In this document: positions 20,656 through 32,400 of the stretch, one piece after another
How positions within the stretch are numbered: the stretch's first letter is position 1
Layout: each line of letters starts with the position of its first letter
Assembly: GCA_032622095.1 (NCBI GenBank)
Contig: CP136061.1
Span: 66,281,127-66,345,126, forward strand
Reading direction: 5' to 3'
DNA from: Siphonodentalium dalli
Taxonomy: Eukaryota > Mollusca > Scaphopoda > Gadilida > Siphonodentaliidae
Length of the DNA: 64,000 bases
The notes under the pieces: model-generated
The model's input: only the letters and a program-made list of their open reading frames with translations
What the model was told of the DNA's origin: nothing
The model's database searches: none
Program-made: the position numbers and the translations under genes

Positions 20656-21823
20656 ATGAAAGTGTCAATGACACTGTAGCTCAACTTGGAAAGGGAATAA
20701 TTTAATGTATTACAGTCAATGGAGCGATTAGGAATGTGGAAAGTTGAATGTCTAATACTAGTTTATAGACATGAAGAGAAAAGTAAAATCCAAGATGGCT
20801 GCTGACGGCCATGTCTTCGGCCGAATGACCTCAAAATGATTGTATCCCATCCACATGTCATCGTTAACATCCATGACACATTTTATGACGATCAGACTAA
20901 ACGTAAGACCTGTAGCCCATGCTAAAGAATTTAGTCATACAAAGAGTAAAATCCAAGATGGCTGCTGGCGGCCATGTTTTTTGGACAAATGACCCCAAAA
21001 TGACTCGTTCCAATCTACATGTCATTGCAAAGATCCATGACAAATTTTATGATGATCAGACTAAAGGTACGACCTGTAGCCTGTGCTAATGGATTGAATT
21101 TTGAAATCAAAGATTGCCACTGGCGGCCATGTTTTTCATCCAAATGACCCCAAAATGACTCGTTCCCATCTACATTCCAATTTCAACAGCCACGAAAAAT
21201 TTCATGATGATCGGACTCAAGGTACGACCTGTAGTCCGTGCTAAAGGATTTAGTCATACAAAGAGTAAAATCCAAGATGGCTTCTGGTGGCCATGTTTTT
21301 TGGCCGAATGACACCAAAATGACGCGTTCCCATCTACATGTCATTATTAACATTCATGACAAATTTCATGATCAGACTAAAGGTACGACCTGTAGCCTGT
21401 GCTAATGGATAAAATTTTGAAATCAAAGATGGCCACTGGCGGCCATGTTTTTCATCCGAATGACCCCAAAATGACTCGTTCCCATCTACATTACAATTTC
21501 AACAGCCATAAAAAAAATTATGATGATCAGACTAAAAGTACGACCTGTAGCCCGTGCTAAATGATTTAGTCATACAAAGAGTAAAATCCAAGATGGCTTC
21601 TGGTGGCCATGTTTTTTGGCCGAATGACCCCAAAATGACTCGTTCCCATCTACATGTCAATGTCAACATCCATAACACATTTCATAATAATCGGACCAAA
21701 GGTACGACCTGTAGCCCGTGCTAAAGGAAATTGTTGACGCATCACGCACACACACACTCACACACGGACGACGGATACCAAGCCATGGCACTAGCTCAAA
21801 CTTTACAAAGTAAAGTTGAGCTA
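20656..21823 (+). mobile_element. Pearl/HINE-like non-autonomous element, copy 1 (6 core units)
   Basis: The 5' end reads AGTGTCAATGACACTGTAGC then TCAACTTGG. The 3' end is a short hairpin of TAGCTCAAACTTTAC and AAAGTTGAGCTA. The core is six tandem units of about 160 bp of two alternating types. Type A opens with CAAAGAGTAAAATCCAAGATGG, split here as CAAAGAG, TAAAATCC and AAGATGG; type B opens with GATTGAATTTTGAAATC. Each unit carries an AAGATGGC and an inverted GGCCATGTTTTT. Subterminal inverted motifs, a 3' hairpin and tandem cores match what I know of bivalve pearl and Helentron-related HINE elements; the assignment is inference. Confidence 0.7.
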
Positions 21824-22456
21824 AAAAGGATTCTAATGTTATGGAACTATAACTTTCAGCAAACTTCCATAGCGTGGACAACAATCACAAAGGTTGGCGA
21901 CAACCTGCATATTTCAGGACTCGGAACAAGTTAAGCATTTGTATCATCAATCAACTCCTCATTGGTCCAATCAAGGGCGAGTGCACCTTTCTTGATAGAA
22001 ATATACAATGACGTTGCCATAAGTTCAAAGCTGCAGTTCTGCCAATTTGTAGAATATAAAATGACCCAAAGTGTAACCATGTCGCATCAAATGAATTGCC
22101 GACTGTTTGCAACATATTTGTAGTACTCATATTGCCGGAATCTCTTCGACGCGTGATCAAAGGTTAACCCCTCGGTTGTTGATTAAACTGTGCAAAACAA
22201 ACATGGTATTCAATAATACCCGGCATTTTCAAACGTCCAAATAACAGATTAATCGACAATGGTAATGGTTTTAACAAAGGCTGCGGCTCCATTTACTGTA
22301 CCCAAGATATAGCCAGGAGTCTTGAATCTGTGGTGTGACATTCTAAAAGCAAGTCTAGAATAGCCCAATTTTCTTTGTGCACAATTACTGAAACACATTT
22401 TGGATTAAATTGGATTATTCACGAGTCATTGATACTAAATTCCAAAATTCGAAGTT
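21824..22456. other. No supported gene
   Basis: Short open frames on both strands (21951-22160 minus) show no recognised domain. It lies downstream of the WDR3 stop in that gene's orientation. Confidence 0.45.
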
Positions 22457-22740
22457 TAAAGATGCACAATCCGAATTAACGCTCCCAAATTACTATTTCT
22501 TTGGGCTTCGGGGGTAAAAAGATATTTGATTCGGGTCAAGGAACCCACCCATCAAAGCTCAGGGTGATCAGATATCGATTTTTCTAAGTTTGTTATTTCT
22601 CGAGATGTGCACTTATTTGTGGCCAAGAAAAAGTTGTCAAACTGACGGACTCGGACAAAATTAGATGAATATGAGTAACTCTAAAATCAAGTAGTAATAC
22701 AGCAATAATTTTGTGAAACTCAAGTGATAATACGGCCATA
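22457..22740 (+). mobile_element. Diverged copy of the TTAA MITE seen at 26516-26984
   Basis: Starts TTTAAAGATGCACAATCCG and contains GGCTTCGGGGGTAAAAAG and CATCAAAGCTCAGG, matching the left half of the element at 26512. The right half is doubtful; a weak match (GGACCGTCTGATCTGATTG) is at about 22875. Confidence 0.6.
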
Positions 22741-23087
22741 TTTCAACGAAATGTTGATAAATAACACATTTTGGGAAATTTGATACCGACAGTGGTTAGC
22801 ATTATTTTGTAGCAATTAATCGACTGATAACTAAAAGCGTATTTTGAAGAAATGTTGTAACTTGATGACATCGGGACCGTCTGATCTGATTGATTACCTT
22901 GAAGCTACCACTAAGTAGCCTATGCGTGAGTTTGTGTACTAAGATGTGACTGAACAGGCCTGCCATTGCAACAAAGTTCAAATGCATATGGACGTCATTA
23001 TGGAGAGTTATGTGTATAGTGACAACACGGCATAAATTTAATACTCATGGCTAGATCTATAACATCGTAGATATGGACAATTTGTTC

Positions 23088-23237
23088 AACCCTTTCATGA
23101 CGGGAGCTGTACTGTTGCAGCATTAAAGATCCTCTTATATATGTGAATCTCCCATAGCGATCCTCGCATATAAGAAATGCATTGGCACAGGGGTTTTTCG
23201 GAAAATTTCAAGAAGCTCCAGTCATGAAAGGGTTGAC
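23088..23237. mobile_element. Hairpin MITE, TTAACCCTTTCATGAC family (short copy)
   Basis: Begins AACCCTTTCATGACGGGAGC and ends CTCCAGTCATGAAAGGGTT, an inverted pair. The internal GCATTAAAGATC and AATGCATTGGCACAGG blocks are present but the central hairpin is shortened. It lies just beyond the WDR3 stop codon. Confidence 0.85.
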
Positions 23238-23309
23238 AAATCCTGACACTTCAGTGAACATTTCAATATTTCACCATTGGGTGAAGAAACAAAAGTAATT
23301 TTTTAAATT

Positions 23310-23462
23310 TCAAGATTTTATTGTCAGAATAGCTTTCTTTTTTGTCTTTTTCTTCTTTCTGTTGAATCTGTCTGTTGCGTCTGCAAAGAATGATATCTCG
23401 CTATTTTCCTCAAGCTTCCTCTTCAGAAACTTGAGTCCAGCCGTGTTAAATCCGATACAGTC
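23310..23462 (-). CDS. WDR3: WDR3, last exon
   Basis: Acceptor CTCCACAG; reads [20 protein letters not shown] then [13 protein letters not shown], a Lys-rich tail and TGA at 23310-23312. This is the end of the Utp12 domain and the basic C terminus typical of WDR3. The open frame reads upstream to 23519, but that part is intron and MITE. It starts in phase 0, which does not fit the phase 2 end of the exon at 30491. Confidence 0.9.
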   Translation of the reverse strand, partial: DCIGFNTAGLKFLKRKLEENSEISFFADATDRFNRKKKKTKKKAILTIKS

Positions 23463-26400
23463 CTGTGGAGAGGAATGTTTTATATAAATTTCATATCGAT
23501 TCAATTTTAACCCTTTCATGATGGGATCTGCACTGGTGCAGCATTAAAGATCCAGCGGCAGTGCATTCTCTTATATATGCAAGTGTCTCATAGGGAGCCT
23601 CACATCTATAAGAGAATGCATTGGCTTACAAGGTCAAGGTAAATATTGTTAGGCCAATGCATTCTCTTATATATGCGAGGTTCCCTATGGGAGACTCACA
23701 GGGTTTTTGCAAAATTTCAGGAAGCTCCAGTCATGGAAGGGATAACGATGTATTCAGGTTCAAAACAACAAAGTACACAATTTACCAGTGTTTTTGCTTT
23801 GTCCCGCTGAACAATAAAAGACCAATGTGACATTTAACCCTTTCAGCTGTGCTGGTGCAGCATTAAATATACTGTGCCCATTGGGAGTCTCGCGTATATA
23901 AGAGAATGCACTGGCTTACACGGTCAAGGTAAATATTGTTAGGCCAATGTATTCTTTTATATAAGCGAGGCTCCCTATGGGAGACTCGCATATATAAGAG
24001 AAAGCATTGGCACAGGGTTTTTCGCAAAATTTCAGGAAGCTCCAGTCATGGAATGGATAAACTAGACCTATATATATACAAAAGAATGCAGGGGGGGGTC
24101 TGGAAAAAAATTGCACATATAGGGCCCAAAAAGTTTTTTTCCGACCTCGAGGGACCCACCACCCCTTTTTTGCAAAAAAAATATTTTTTTCCTCCAAAAT
24201 TTTGGGGACCCACCCCCCGTTTCTCATGTTTTTATCAAAATTTCAGAGTTTTTTTTAGCCGTTCATCAATAACTGTGTTAACTGCCTTACTAATTGGTAA
24301 ACACAGATCAGAAAAACGAAAAATATACTGTATTTCCATGTGTTTCCTGGTGTTTTCAGTATCTAACAACAATATTAATTAAGCATTGTGTAGGTACACT
24401 ATATGTCACAAATTGCCATAGACCCCATTAATATAGCCTTAATATATCGAGTGTGTTGTGTCTGACGGAGAACACTGGCCAGTGTAAATAGTGGTAAACA
24501 GGTCAGGGGTTCCACAATTATATGTGCATGATCAAAGAACTCTTTAGTCTTATCCAACGGGATGGGGTGGGGAGGGGAATTGTTTTTTGGTTAGGTATAC
24601 ACATATATATATGGTTATTATACTGCCTGATATTAGTCGGCGGGTATATAGTTGACGTCTCGAGCCGTCTGTCCGTACAAACATTTTGAATTTTAACTCA
24701 AGAGTCAGTTGTCATATTTGATGCCCTATGGCATGGTGACGGACCAGAAATGGGGGACGAATATGCATAATATCACGGGTTGTGACAACCAATGCCTACC
24801 ATAGTCATGGGCCCTGTTCGACTTTATGAAATTCAGTCCATACAAAGTTTTTGCAATATAAGTTAAGTGTCGGTTGTCAAATTTTGATGTGGTTTGGTAT
24901 GGTGATAGACCAGAATGAAGAATTGAATGTCATTTCTCAATGCATCTGAATGCATCACATTATTTCAGTTCATCTATTTGTAAGTGATAACAGTATAGTA
25001 TTTTAGTTTCGTCTTGTTGAGCAGTAAAGCTCCCAGATGAAGTTCGGAAATTCAATGAGAATAGCGTCACCTTCAGTTGGGATTGTCTGAGCAGTAAACA
25101 GTAATGTCATTCATCATAACCAATTCAGTTTTATTTGGATAATTGTTGCCAATTAACATTACTTGCAATCATTCAAGATGAGAAATAACCAGAAGGAATG
25201 AATTTGATTACATGCCAGAACAAGACAGTATTTCAGACATTAGAAATTTATGAGATACTCTTTTCAATTTCATGTTATGCAACAATCAGGTTAATGATAT
25301 CTACTAGTAGTCATCATTGAGTATTCACCATGTAGTATCCAATTTGTGATAAGAGTTTTTTTGTTTTATTACTTTTATTCAGATAATACAACTGGGTAAT
25401 ATATTAATTTGGTTACTAAATATTTCTTCCGTTGATCATACGTTTCCTGAACGTTAATACGGTGGTCCACTGTGAAGTGGTCCGGGATACTGTGAAATCC
25501 AGAATGTTGCTAAATCCGAGGCTAAAGAGTCACTATAGCTGTCTATATAGCCCTATACCAACAAGCATGGTACTAACATGCTTACAAACAACATTACATG
25601 GTCAGTACTTGTAAATTGTTTGAAAAAAACTCATTTTGGAAAATAATTACAAGCACCATTTTTTCCGCCTCTGGACCACCCACCCACCCCGGCCCTATAT
25701 ACGGAATTTTTTTGCAGACCCCCCCCTGAAGAATGTCATATTTTTTATTGAAAAAATTAGCAAAAACAATTATATCTGTCTTTCTAAAACCTCAATTAAC
25801 TATATAAAATGAAATTGTCAATAACACTGTAGCTAAACTTGGAGAGGGGATAATGCGATATATTAACAGTCAATGGAGCAATAAGGAATGCAGAACATTT
25901 TAAATATTTAAGTATTACCAGAGGTCAACCTGCTGAGATGTTTGAAGTTTGGGAGCAATTGGATGAAAAACTTGGGCTGTAGAGCATGCCAAAGTATTTT
26001 AGTCATGCAAAGAGTGACGGCAGCCATGTTTTTTATTTAATATCATTTAAATTGGGTAGATCCCATCTGGTAGTGATCTATTTTCAAAACATTTCTTCAA
26101 TAAATGTCGGCTGCAGGGTGTGCTGGCGGCCATGTTTTTCAACAAATTTTGAAGAAGATTTGATGGCTCCCATCTAGTGTTCAGCCAAAAGATCCATGTG
26201 AAGTTTGGTGACGATCGGATGAGGGATGTGGTCTGTAGTGTGTGTGTGCCAAAGGATTTAGTCATGCAAACAGTAAAATCCAAGATGGCCACTGGCTGCC
26301 ATTTTTTTCAATGAAATTCGAAAAAAAATTATGGCTCCCATCTATTAATTACCCAAAACATCCATATGAAGTTTGGTGATGAAAACATTTATGGCTCCCA

Positions 26401-29400
26401 TCTAGATCCATATAGAGTTTGGTGATGAGAAATGTGGAATGCAGGGTGTGCCAAAGGAAACTTTTGATGGACGCCAACCCATGGCAATAGCTTAAACTTG
26501 ACTTTGTCAAGTTAAAGGTACTCAATCCGATAAAACTCCTCTCAATTACTATTTCAATGGCTTCGGGGGTCAAAAAAATTTGATTCGAGTCGAGGAAGTC
26601 ACCCATCAAAGCTCAGATTTGTTAGATATCGATTTTAGAAATCTATTATTTTTCATTATCGGGAATTCTTACTGGCCCAGTACGTAGTCAATTATTACCA
26701 CTTGATTATAGAGTTATCCATCCTTGTCTGTTTGAATATAATTTTGGCGTAAAATCTCGAGCATGTTACCAAATTGACGGCAGTTATAAGTACTCATCTC
26801 GAGAACATAAGAATTTTCAAAAATCAATATCTAATAACTCTGAGCTTTGTTTGATGGGTTCCTCGACTCGAATCAAATATTTTTTACCCCCAAAGCCAAA
26901 GAAATAGTAATATAGGACCCTCTGATCGGATTGTTGTTGTTGGAATCTGTTGAGATGGGGACCCTCTTTACGGGTTGAGTACCTTTAAGCTAAAAGGGTC
27001 ATACAAAAATTGCAGACACCTGGGCTAATTTTTTTCATTTTGGCCACTTTTGGGACCCCCCAGTTTTCTACTACTTGTATTTTAAAAGTTTTTACTACAT
27101 ATTTTAGGATGCCCACCTGCTCTTTCAAGATTTTTCGCAAATACCTGCCTATAGCATATCCATCCAATGCATTACAGATGTTTATGTCTATTTATTTTTC
27201 TTATAGAAGATATTTACATAAATAGTTTTGAGCTAAAATATAATATTCAGGGTTCTGACAAGGAGAATCACAATACTCGTTACTCGCATAGTTTTATACT
27301 CATACCCTACTCATAATGGTACTACTGCAGTTGCATTATGTATATCAGTAATACATGTATGCCGTGATTGTGGAAAGCTTTGTCACAACTTGTGTGTTTC
27401 AATCTCCTATATTGAGAAGACATCTTTGAAATTGTGCCTGTTCTCGATTTTTACTTGTGGCAATCGCAAATAGTGGTGCATTATATGAGTCCATTTGAAG
27501 GGTCTAATATGGGATTTTGACACCAAACCAAGCTACTATATGACCCTATATGGCCTCAAAACAATATATATTTTGCCTAAAAATTTGTACTAATGAAGTT
27601 AAGGCCCTGATATACATACTCTTAATTCTGATACTTTATTCATTGTATTGCTCCGTAATCTGTTTATTATAGGCATCAAGACCTGATTGGATGTGATCTG
27701 GCCATGGTGTACTCTGAAATAGATGCAAAAAATGTTTTGAATGAAAATTTAGTAACAAGTTGTGATAAATTATTTCATGTATGTTTAATTGCCTCTTCCA
27801 AACTATTGGCTATTCCACCAAACAAAAAGCAATACAATAATAACAGTTTAACATACTTCGACATAAAACTATTGTTGACCTCAATGTTATGTTTTGCCAC
27901 CACAAACACACAAAAATTAAATCGAGAAGAAAGACATCGAACTCGCTTGATTTCAAGAGCTGTTGTGATGATTTTGGTGCAGATTTAACACAATGTGAGA
28001 ATAGTGCCCTGTGAATTGGCGGCCATGTTTTCCAATGAAATTTGAAACAAATTTGGTGGCTCCAATATAGAGCTCACCCAAAAGATCCATATGAAGTTTG
28101 GTGACAATTGAATGAAGGATGTGGACTGTAGGGTGTGCCAAAGGATTTAATCATGCAAAGAGTAAAATCCAAGATGGCTGCCAGCAGCCATGTTTTTAAT
28201 TGAAAGTTGTTCAAATTGGATAGCTCCCATCTAGGGGTGATCCTAAACATGCCTGTAAATTGTCAAAACTGGCGGCCATGTTTATCAATAAAATTAAGAA
28301 TTTTTTTATTGGCTCCCAACTAGAGGTCACCCTAAGATCAATATGAAGTTGGTGATGATCGGATGTGATATGCGGGCTGCAGGGTGGGACGGTAAATTCA
28401 AATTTGAAATCAAAGATGGCTGCTGGCAGCCATGATTTTAAACAAATTTTTTTCAAAATAGGAGGCTCCCACCTAGAGGTCACCCCGAAGATCCATATGA
28501 AGTTTGGTGATGATCGGATGAGAGATGTGACATGTAGGTTGCAGAGCTGAAACGGTTGACCCATTCTTCTAACCGGTTAACCATCGGGGTTAACCGGATT
28601 TCAACCGGTTAACCACTAATTTCTAGCGGACTTCTCTCACTAATTATGTCGACATTATGCCATGCTCCAGGGACAAACCTAGGTGAGAAGTAGTAGCTGA
28701 AATAAAGACCTTATTCACGGCATTTAACGATATTCAAAAACACGCATTCACTGTTCTTTTGCGTGCTCTCGTGATGGGGAATGAGCAAGTGAAATTTGTG
28801 AATGGCAGGGGAGATCGCTTATTTGCCGTGATCAGCATATGTTTGGGCATTTGTAAAACGAGTAAAATAGTATGGGTATTGGTAAAACGAGTAACAAAAC
28901 TATATATTAAAGATCTGTAATATATCATTATCATCATTGGTATATCCTCCAATGCATTATATATAAAGACAAGAAAGTAATAACTATAGAACAAAAAGGA
29001 AGGTCAGTTAGGTCAGACTCGCAGTCCTATTCAGTATTCGAGCTATTCGTCGGTATCATGATAGCGGACGCTAGTGTTGGGAGGTTATATAATTTACGTT
29101 TCGGTTTCGTTTTTTTTGGTAAAAAAAAACCTCGGTTTCGGTTTTAGTATGCAATCACTTAACATATAGCAATTACTGCCAAATTGAGTGTTAATTAGTC
29201 ACACAGGCACAACCAGGTACAGAGTAGCATGGAGCATCAATTTCCTTGATAAAAGGGAAGATTATTGAAGAAGTTTTGGGTTGCTTCAACTACAGTGTCT
29301 GTTTGGTCACTCAATTGAATTGATCATATTAAATCACAACAGGGAGGAAGAACGGGAAGAGTGAAGACATTGTGCAGCTGATCTCAATCCTCAAACTTTG

Positions 29401-32400
29401 TCGACTTACATAGTTTTTATAAACCCAACTGTAAAACAGTTTTATATAGTATGTCGTGGTGTGATTCCAATTTAAATCCATGTTGCTTCGTGCAGTATTA
29501 ACTATTAAGTTACGAAAGCACGCATTGCCACACAACGCCACTTTTACGTTGTAACTTCCTTGTGTGCATTCAGACTTGATACACAGTGACTGTACACGTG
29601 CTTTTGTCGGAAGAAAACTTCAAAGGGTCGGAATTGATTGAAGGTCGCCGACACTTCCAGACAGTTCGAGAATTGCTACTAAGTATCTGATACTACCGCG
29701 TGTACCAATTAATGCTTGCATTGCACTCTACTATCGGTGACACGGGATTTAGTATTAGTTTTGCATCATTTAACCTAATATTTTGAGGATTATTCACGTT
29801 CACATTCAACTGACAACAGGATGCGGTTACGTCCGGTTCATTTTTTCTAACCGGTTACGTCGCTAACCGGATGCTAACCGGTTAACCGTCTAACCGTTTC
29901 AGCTCTAGTAGGTTGTGCTAACAGAAATTGTTTACGGACAGACGCCAACCCATGGCCATAGCTCAAACTTGACTTCGAGTTAAAAATGTGTCAAGAGTAT
30001 GTTCATGCACAAAATAATGCAGTTTTACAGTTAATGATTAATCTTAATGTGATTTGTTATCTATTTATTTGCAGACAGATTCATGGTGTAATCATGTGAT
30101 GCCGACTAGATATCACACACCCCTCTACATTCACACAAATAGAGCCTTTAAGAATCAGTACAAATAGTTTTATCTATTTCATCATCACAATATGCAAAAT
30201 AGGCAACAATGTGTCTTATGATGGGTAAAAGTGGATATTCATGTCAGGAGTTCGGATCGGTGTCAACACCGAATCAAACAGGCGATATCAACACCGAATC
30301 ACACAGGCGATATCAACACCGAATCACACAGGCGATATCAACACCGAATCACACAGGCGATATCAACACCGAATCAAATATTCACAGGGCCCTATGTGGG
30401 GGAAAAGCATTTTTGTAAGTGATCACGCTCTCCCCATCTGATAGAACAAAATTTAATTCAGAAACAGCGACATGTTTTAACCATTCTTACCTGAGAAGAA
30501 AGAATAAGCATCTGCATGATAACTCCACCTCCCATCTTTGTTCGATGAATGAGTCGAGAACCTTCAGGAGATCCATGACGTAGTTAAACGGCAGCACTAA
30601 CAATGATTCCTCCAGCTCACTGCAACAAACAGTAATATGGTTTGTTATATATAGTGTATCTCTTCCGGGCCACAATTACAACAACAATCATTATAAAATC
30701 AGATTTCAAGACCGCAAATAGCTTTTAGTGAATAAAACACAGACAAAACAGAAGGTTGGGTATATTATTATCCATCCCTTAACTAACACTATTTCTGATT
30801 TGGCAAAAATCGCCAAGTGATAATCCGGGAAAAAGTCATATTGGACTCCCGAATGTCATATTGGACTCCCAAGTGTGCAATATGACTTTTTTATCGCGAC
30901 TCTTGTGGCGTCATGAATTAACTTTTGTGAAATGAATCGGTGAAATTGTGATGCGCGCGCAACACTGGTGGATTTAGCAGACGTTTCATTTCCACATTGA
31001 GTTTTTTTTTTTTCATTTCCGTGTTTACTGTTCCAAATCATGCTTTCTGATGATCGGAATCAGTCCATCGAATTTGGAAAACGTAGGTGCGCGATATATC
31101 GCTCAGAGCTTTTGGGATTTGCGCCCGCCTTTTTTACGGGAGCACAATTCAAATTAACATCGATGAAATGATTACTGAATAAAGACAAACACAAGTATAA
31201 TGATACACACATATTATTCCAAGTGTGGCAACTGAAACATATGTTTATATTCTACAATAGTCCACATGACAATAACATCAACAATCCGGCAATCCCGATG
31301 AATCTGATCACGATAATTAGTCGACTTCCGCGTCTGAGAGCGCATGCCCATCAGACTCGCTTAAAGTTTCAAACTCGGAAGTGGAATCCTAATCGTTACC
31401 GCAATCAGATTCACCGGAATCCGACGAGTCAACCCTCTTTCGCTTTGATAGTATCGTGGTTTCGTTACCAGTGTCGGGATCCATATAAGCGTATGGGTAC
31501 GATTATTTATTTTCAGCTAAAAAATCCCCCCTGTACGAGATTATTAGGGACCACTTCGTTTATTAATTTTCCACACAAAAAAAAAATGCATGTCCCTTGC
31601 AAAAACTAGATTTAAAAATGCGCAGATAATAATTTGAAACAAAATCGCCCGAATGAGTTGTTTGCATGCAGAATTCTGAGGATTTTCCAATTCTATTTTT
31701 AATCTGGGACAATCTGCTGATCACGTGTTATTATAAATAAGTTTCCGATTTCGTGATACTGCTCATTCGTTGGCCGATATTATTAACTGTGGCGGTTACG
31801 TGACGCAACACGACCCTCATTGGTCGATATTATTAGCTGCCTATTTTTAATGATGATGCTTGATTCCTCTTCAGTGTTCCGACTGTCCCATTGGTCAATA
31901 TCATTAGGTGCCCAGATTGAATGACGCATTGTCAAGAAGGTGGCTGTTTGTTTTCATTCATCGAGTAATAATGCGATCACAATGTATGTTACTACTAGTA
32001 GTTACCAGGTTCGTAATCAGCTTCATCACTGCTGAGAAAGATACATGGTAATAGCCTTATCAGCGTTTGACCAATGGTGTGTTGTTTGTTAAAATCTCGT
32101 TCACTGGTTGCAAATTCTGAGGTGCGCATTTGAAATTTTCGGCGTGCGCATTTAATAATTCGCCTCAAAATCGAAGGACTGCGGAATACAGGCTTTTATA
32201 GAGAATTAAGTGCCGACAAATACCAAAAGTAACCACTGAAGTTTTATTCCCAAAATTTGGATAAAAATACAGAAGAATAATAATGAAAGTGTCAATGACA
32301 CTGTAGCTCAACTTAGGTAGGGGAATAATTTAATGGTTGACAGTAAATGGAGGAATAGGAAAGGTGCTAATTGAAATGTCTAAGTAAGACTAGATGCACA

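Noticed and set aside
21951-22160. Minus frame with LHFGSFYILQIG as WDR3 sequence
   Set aside because: It lies downstream of the WDR3 stop codon, so it cannot supply the missing exon, and the similarity is superficial.
23310-23519. 69-codon minus ORF taken as a small gene
   Set aside because: Its second part is the last WDR3 exon; the first 19 codons lie in the intron and a MITE.
26985-27167. Minus frame ending LKEQ|GTGGGC as the missing WDR3 exon
   Set aside because: The sequence does not resemble the Utp12 region, an upstream stop precedes any acceptor, and the phase does not fit.
30209-30441. Three overlapping plus frames over a 25-bp repeat
   Set aside because: All three frames are open because the unit lacks stops; a repeat, not a gene.
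31223-31609. 128-codon plus ORF
   Set aside because: Composition and the more protein-like acidic minus frame suggest it is a shadow; no domain seen.
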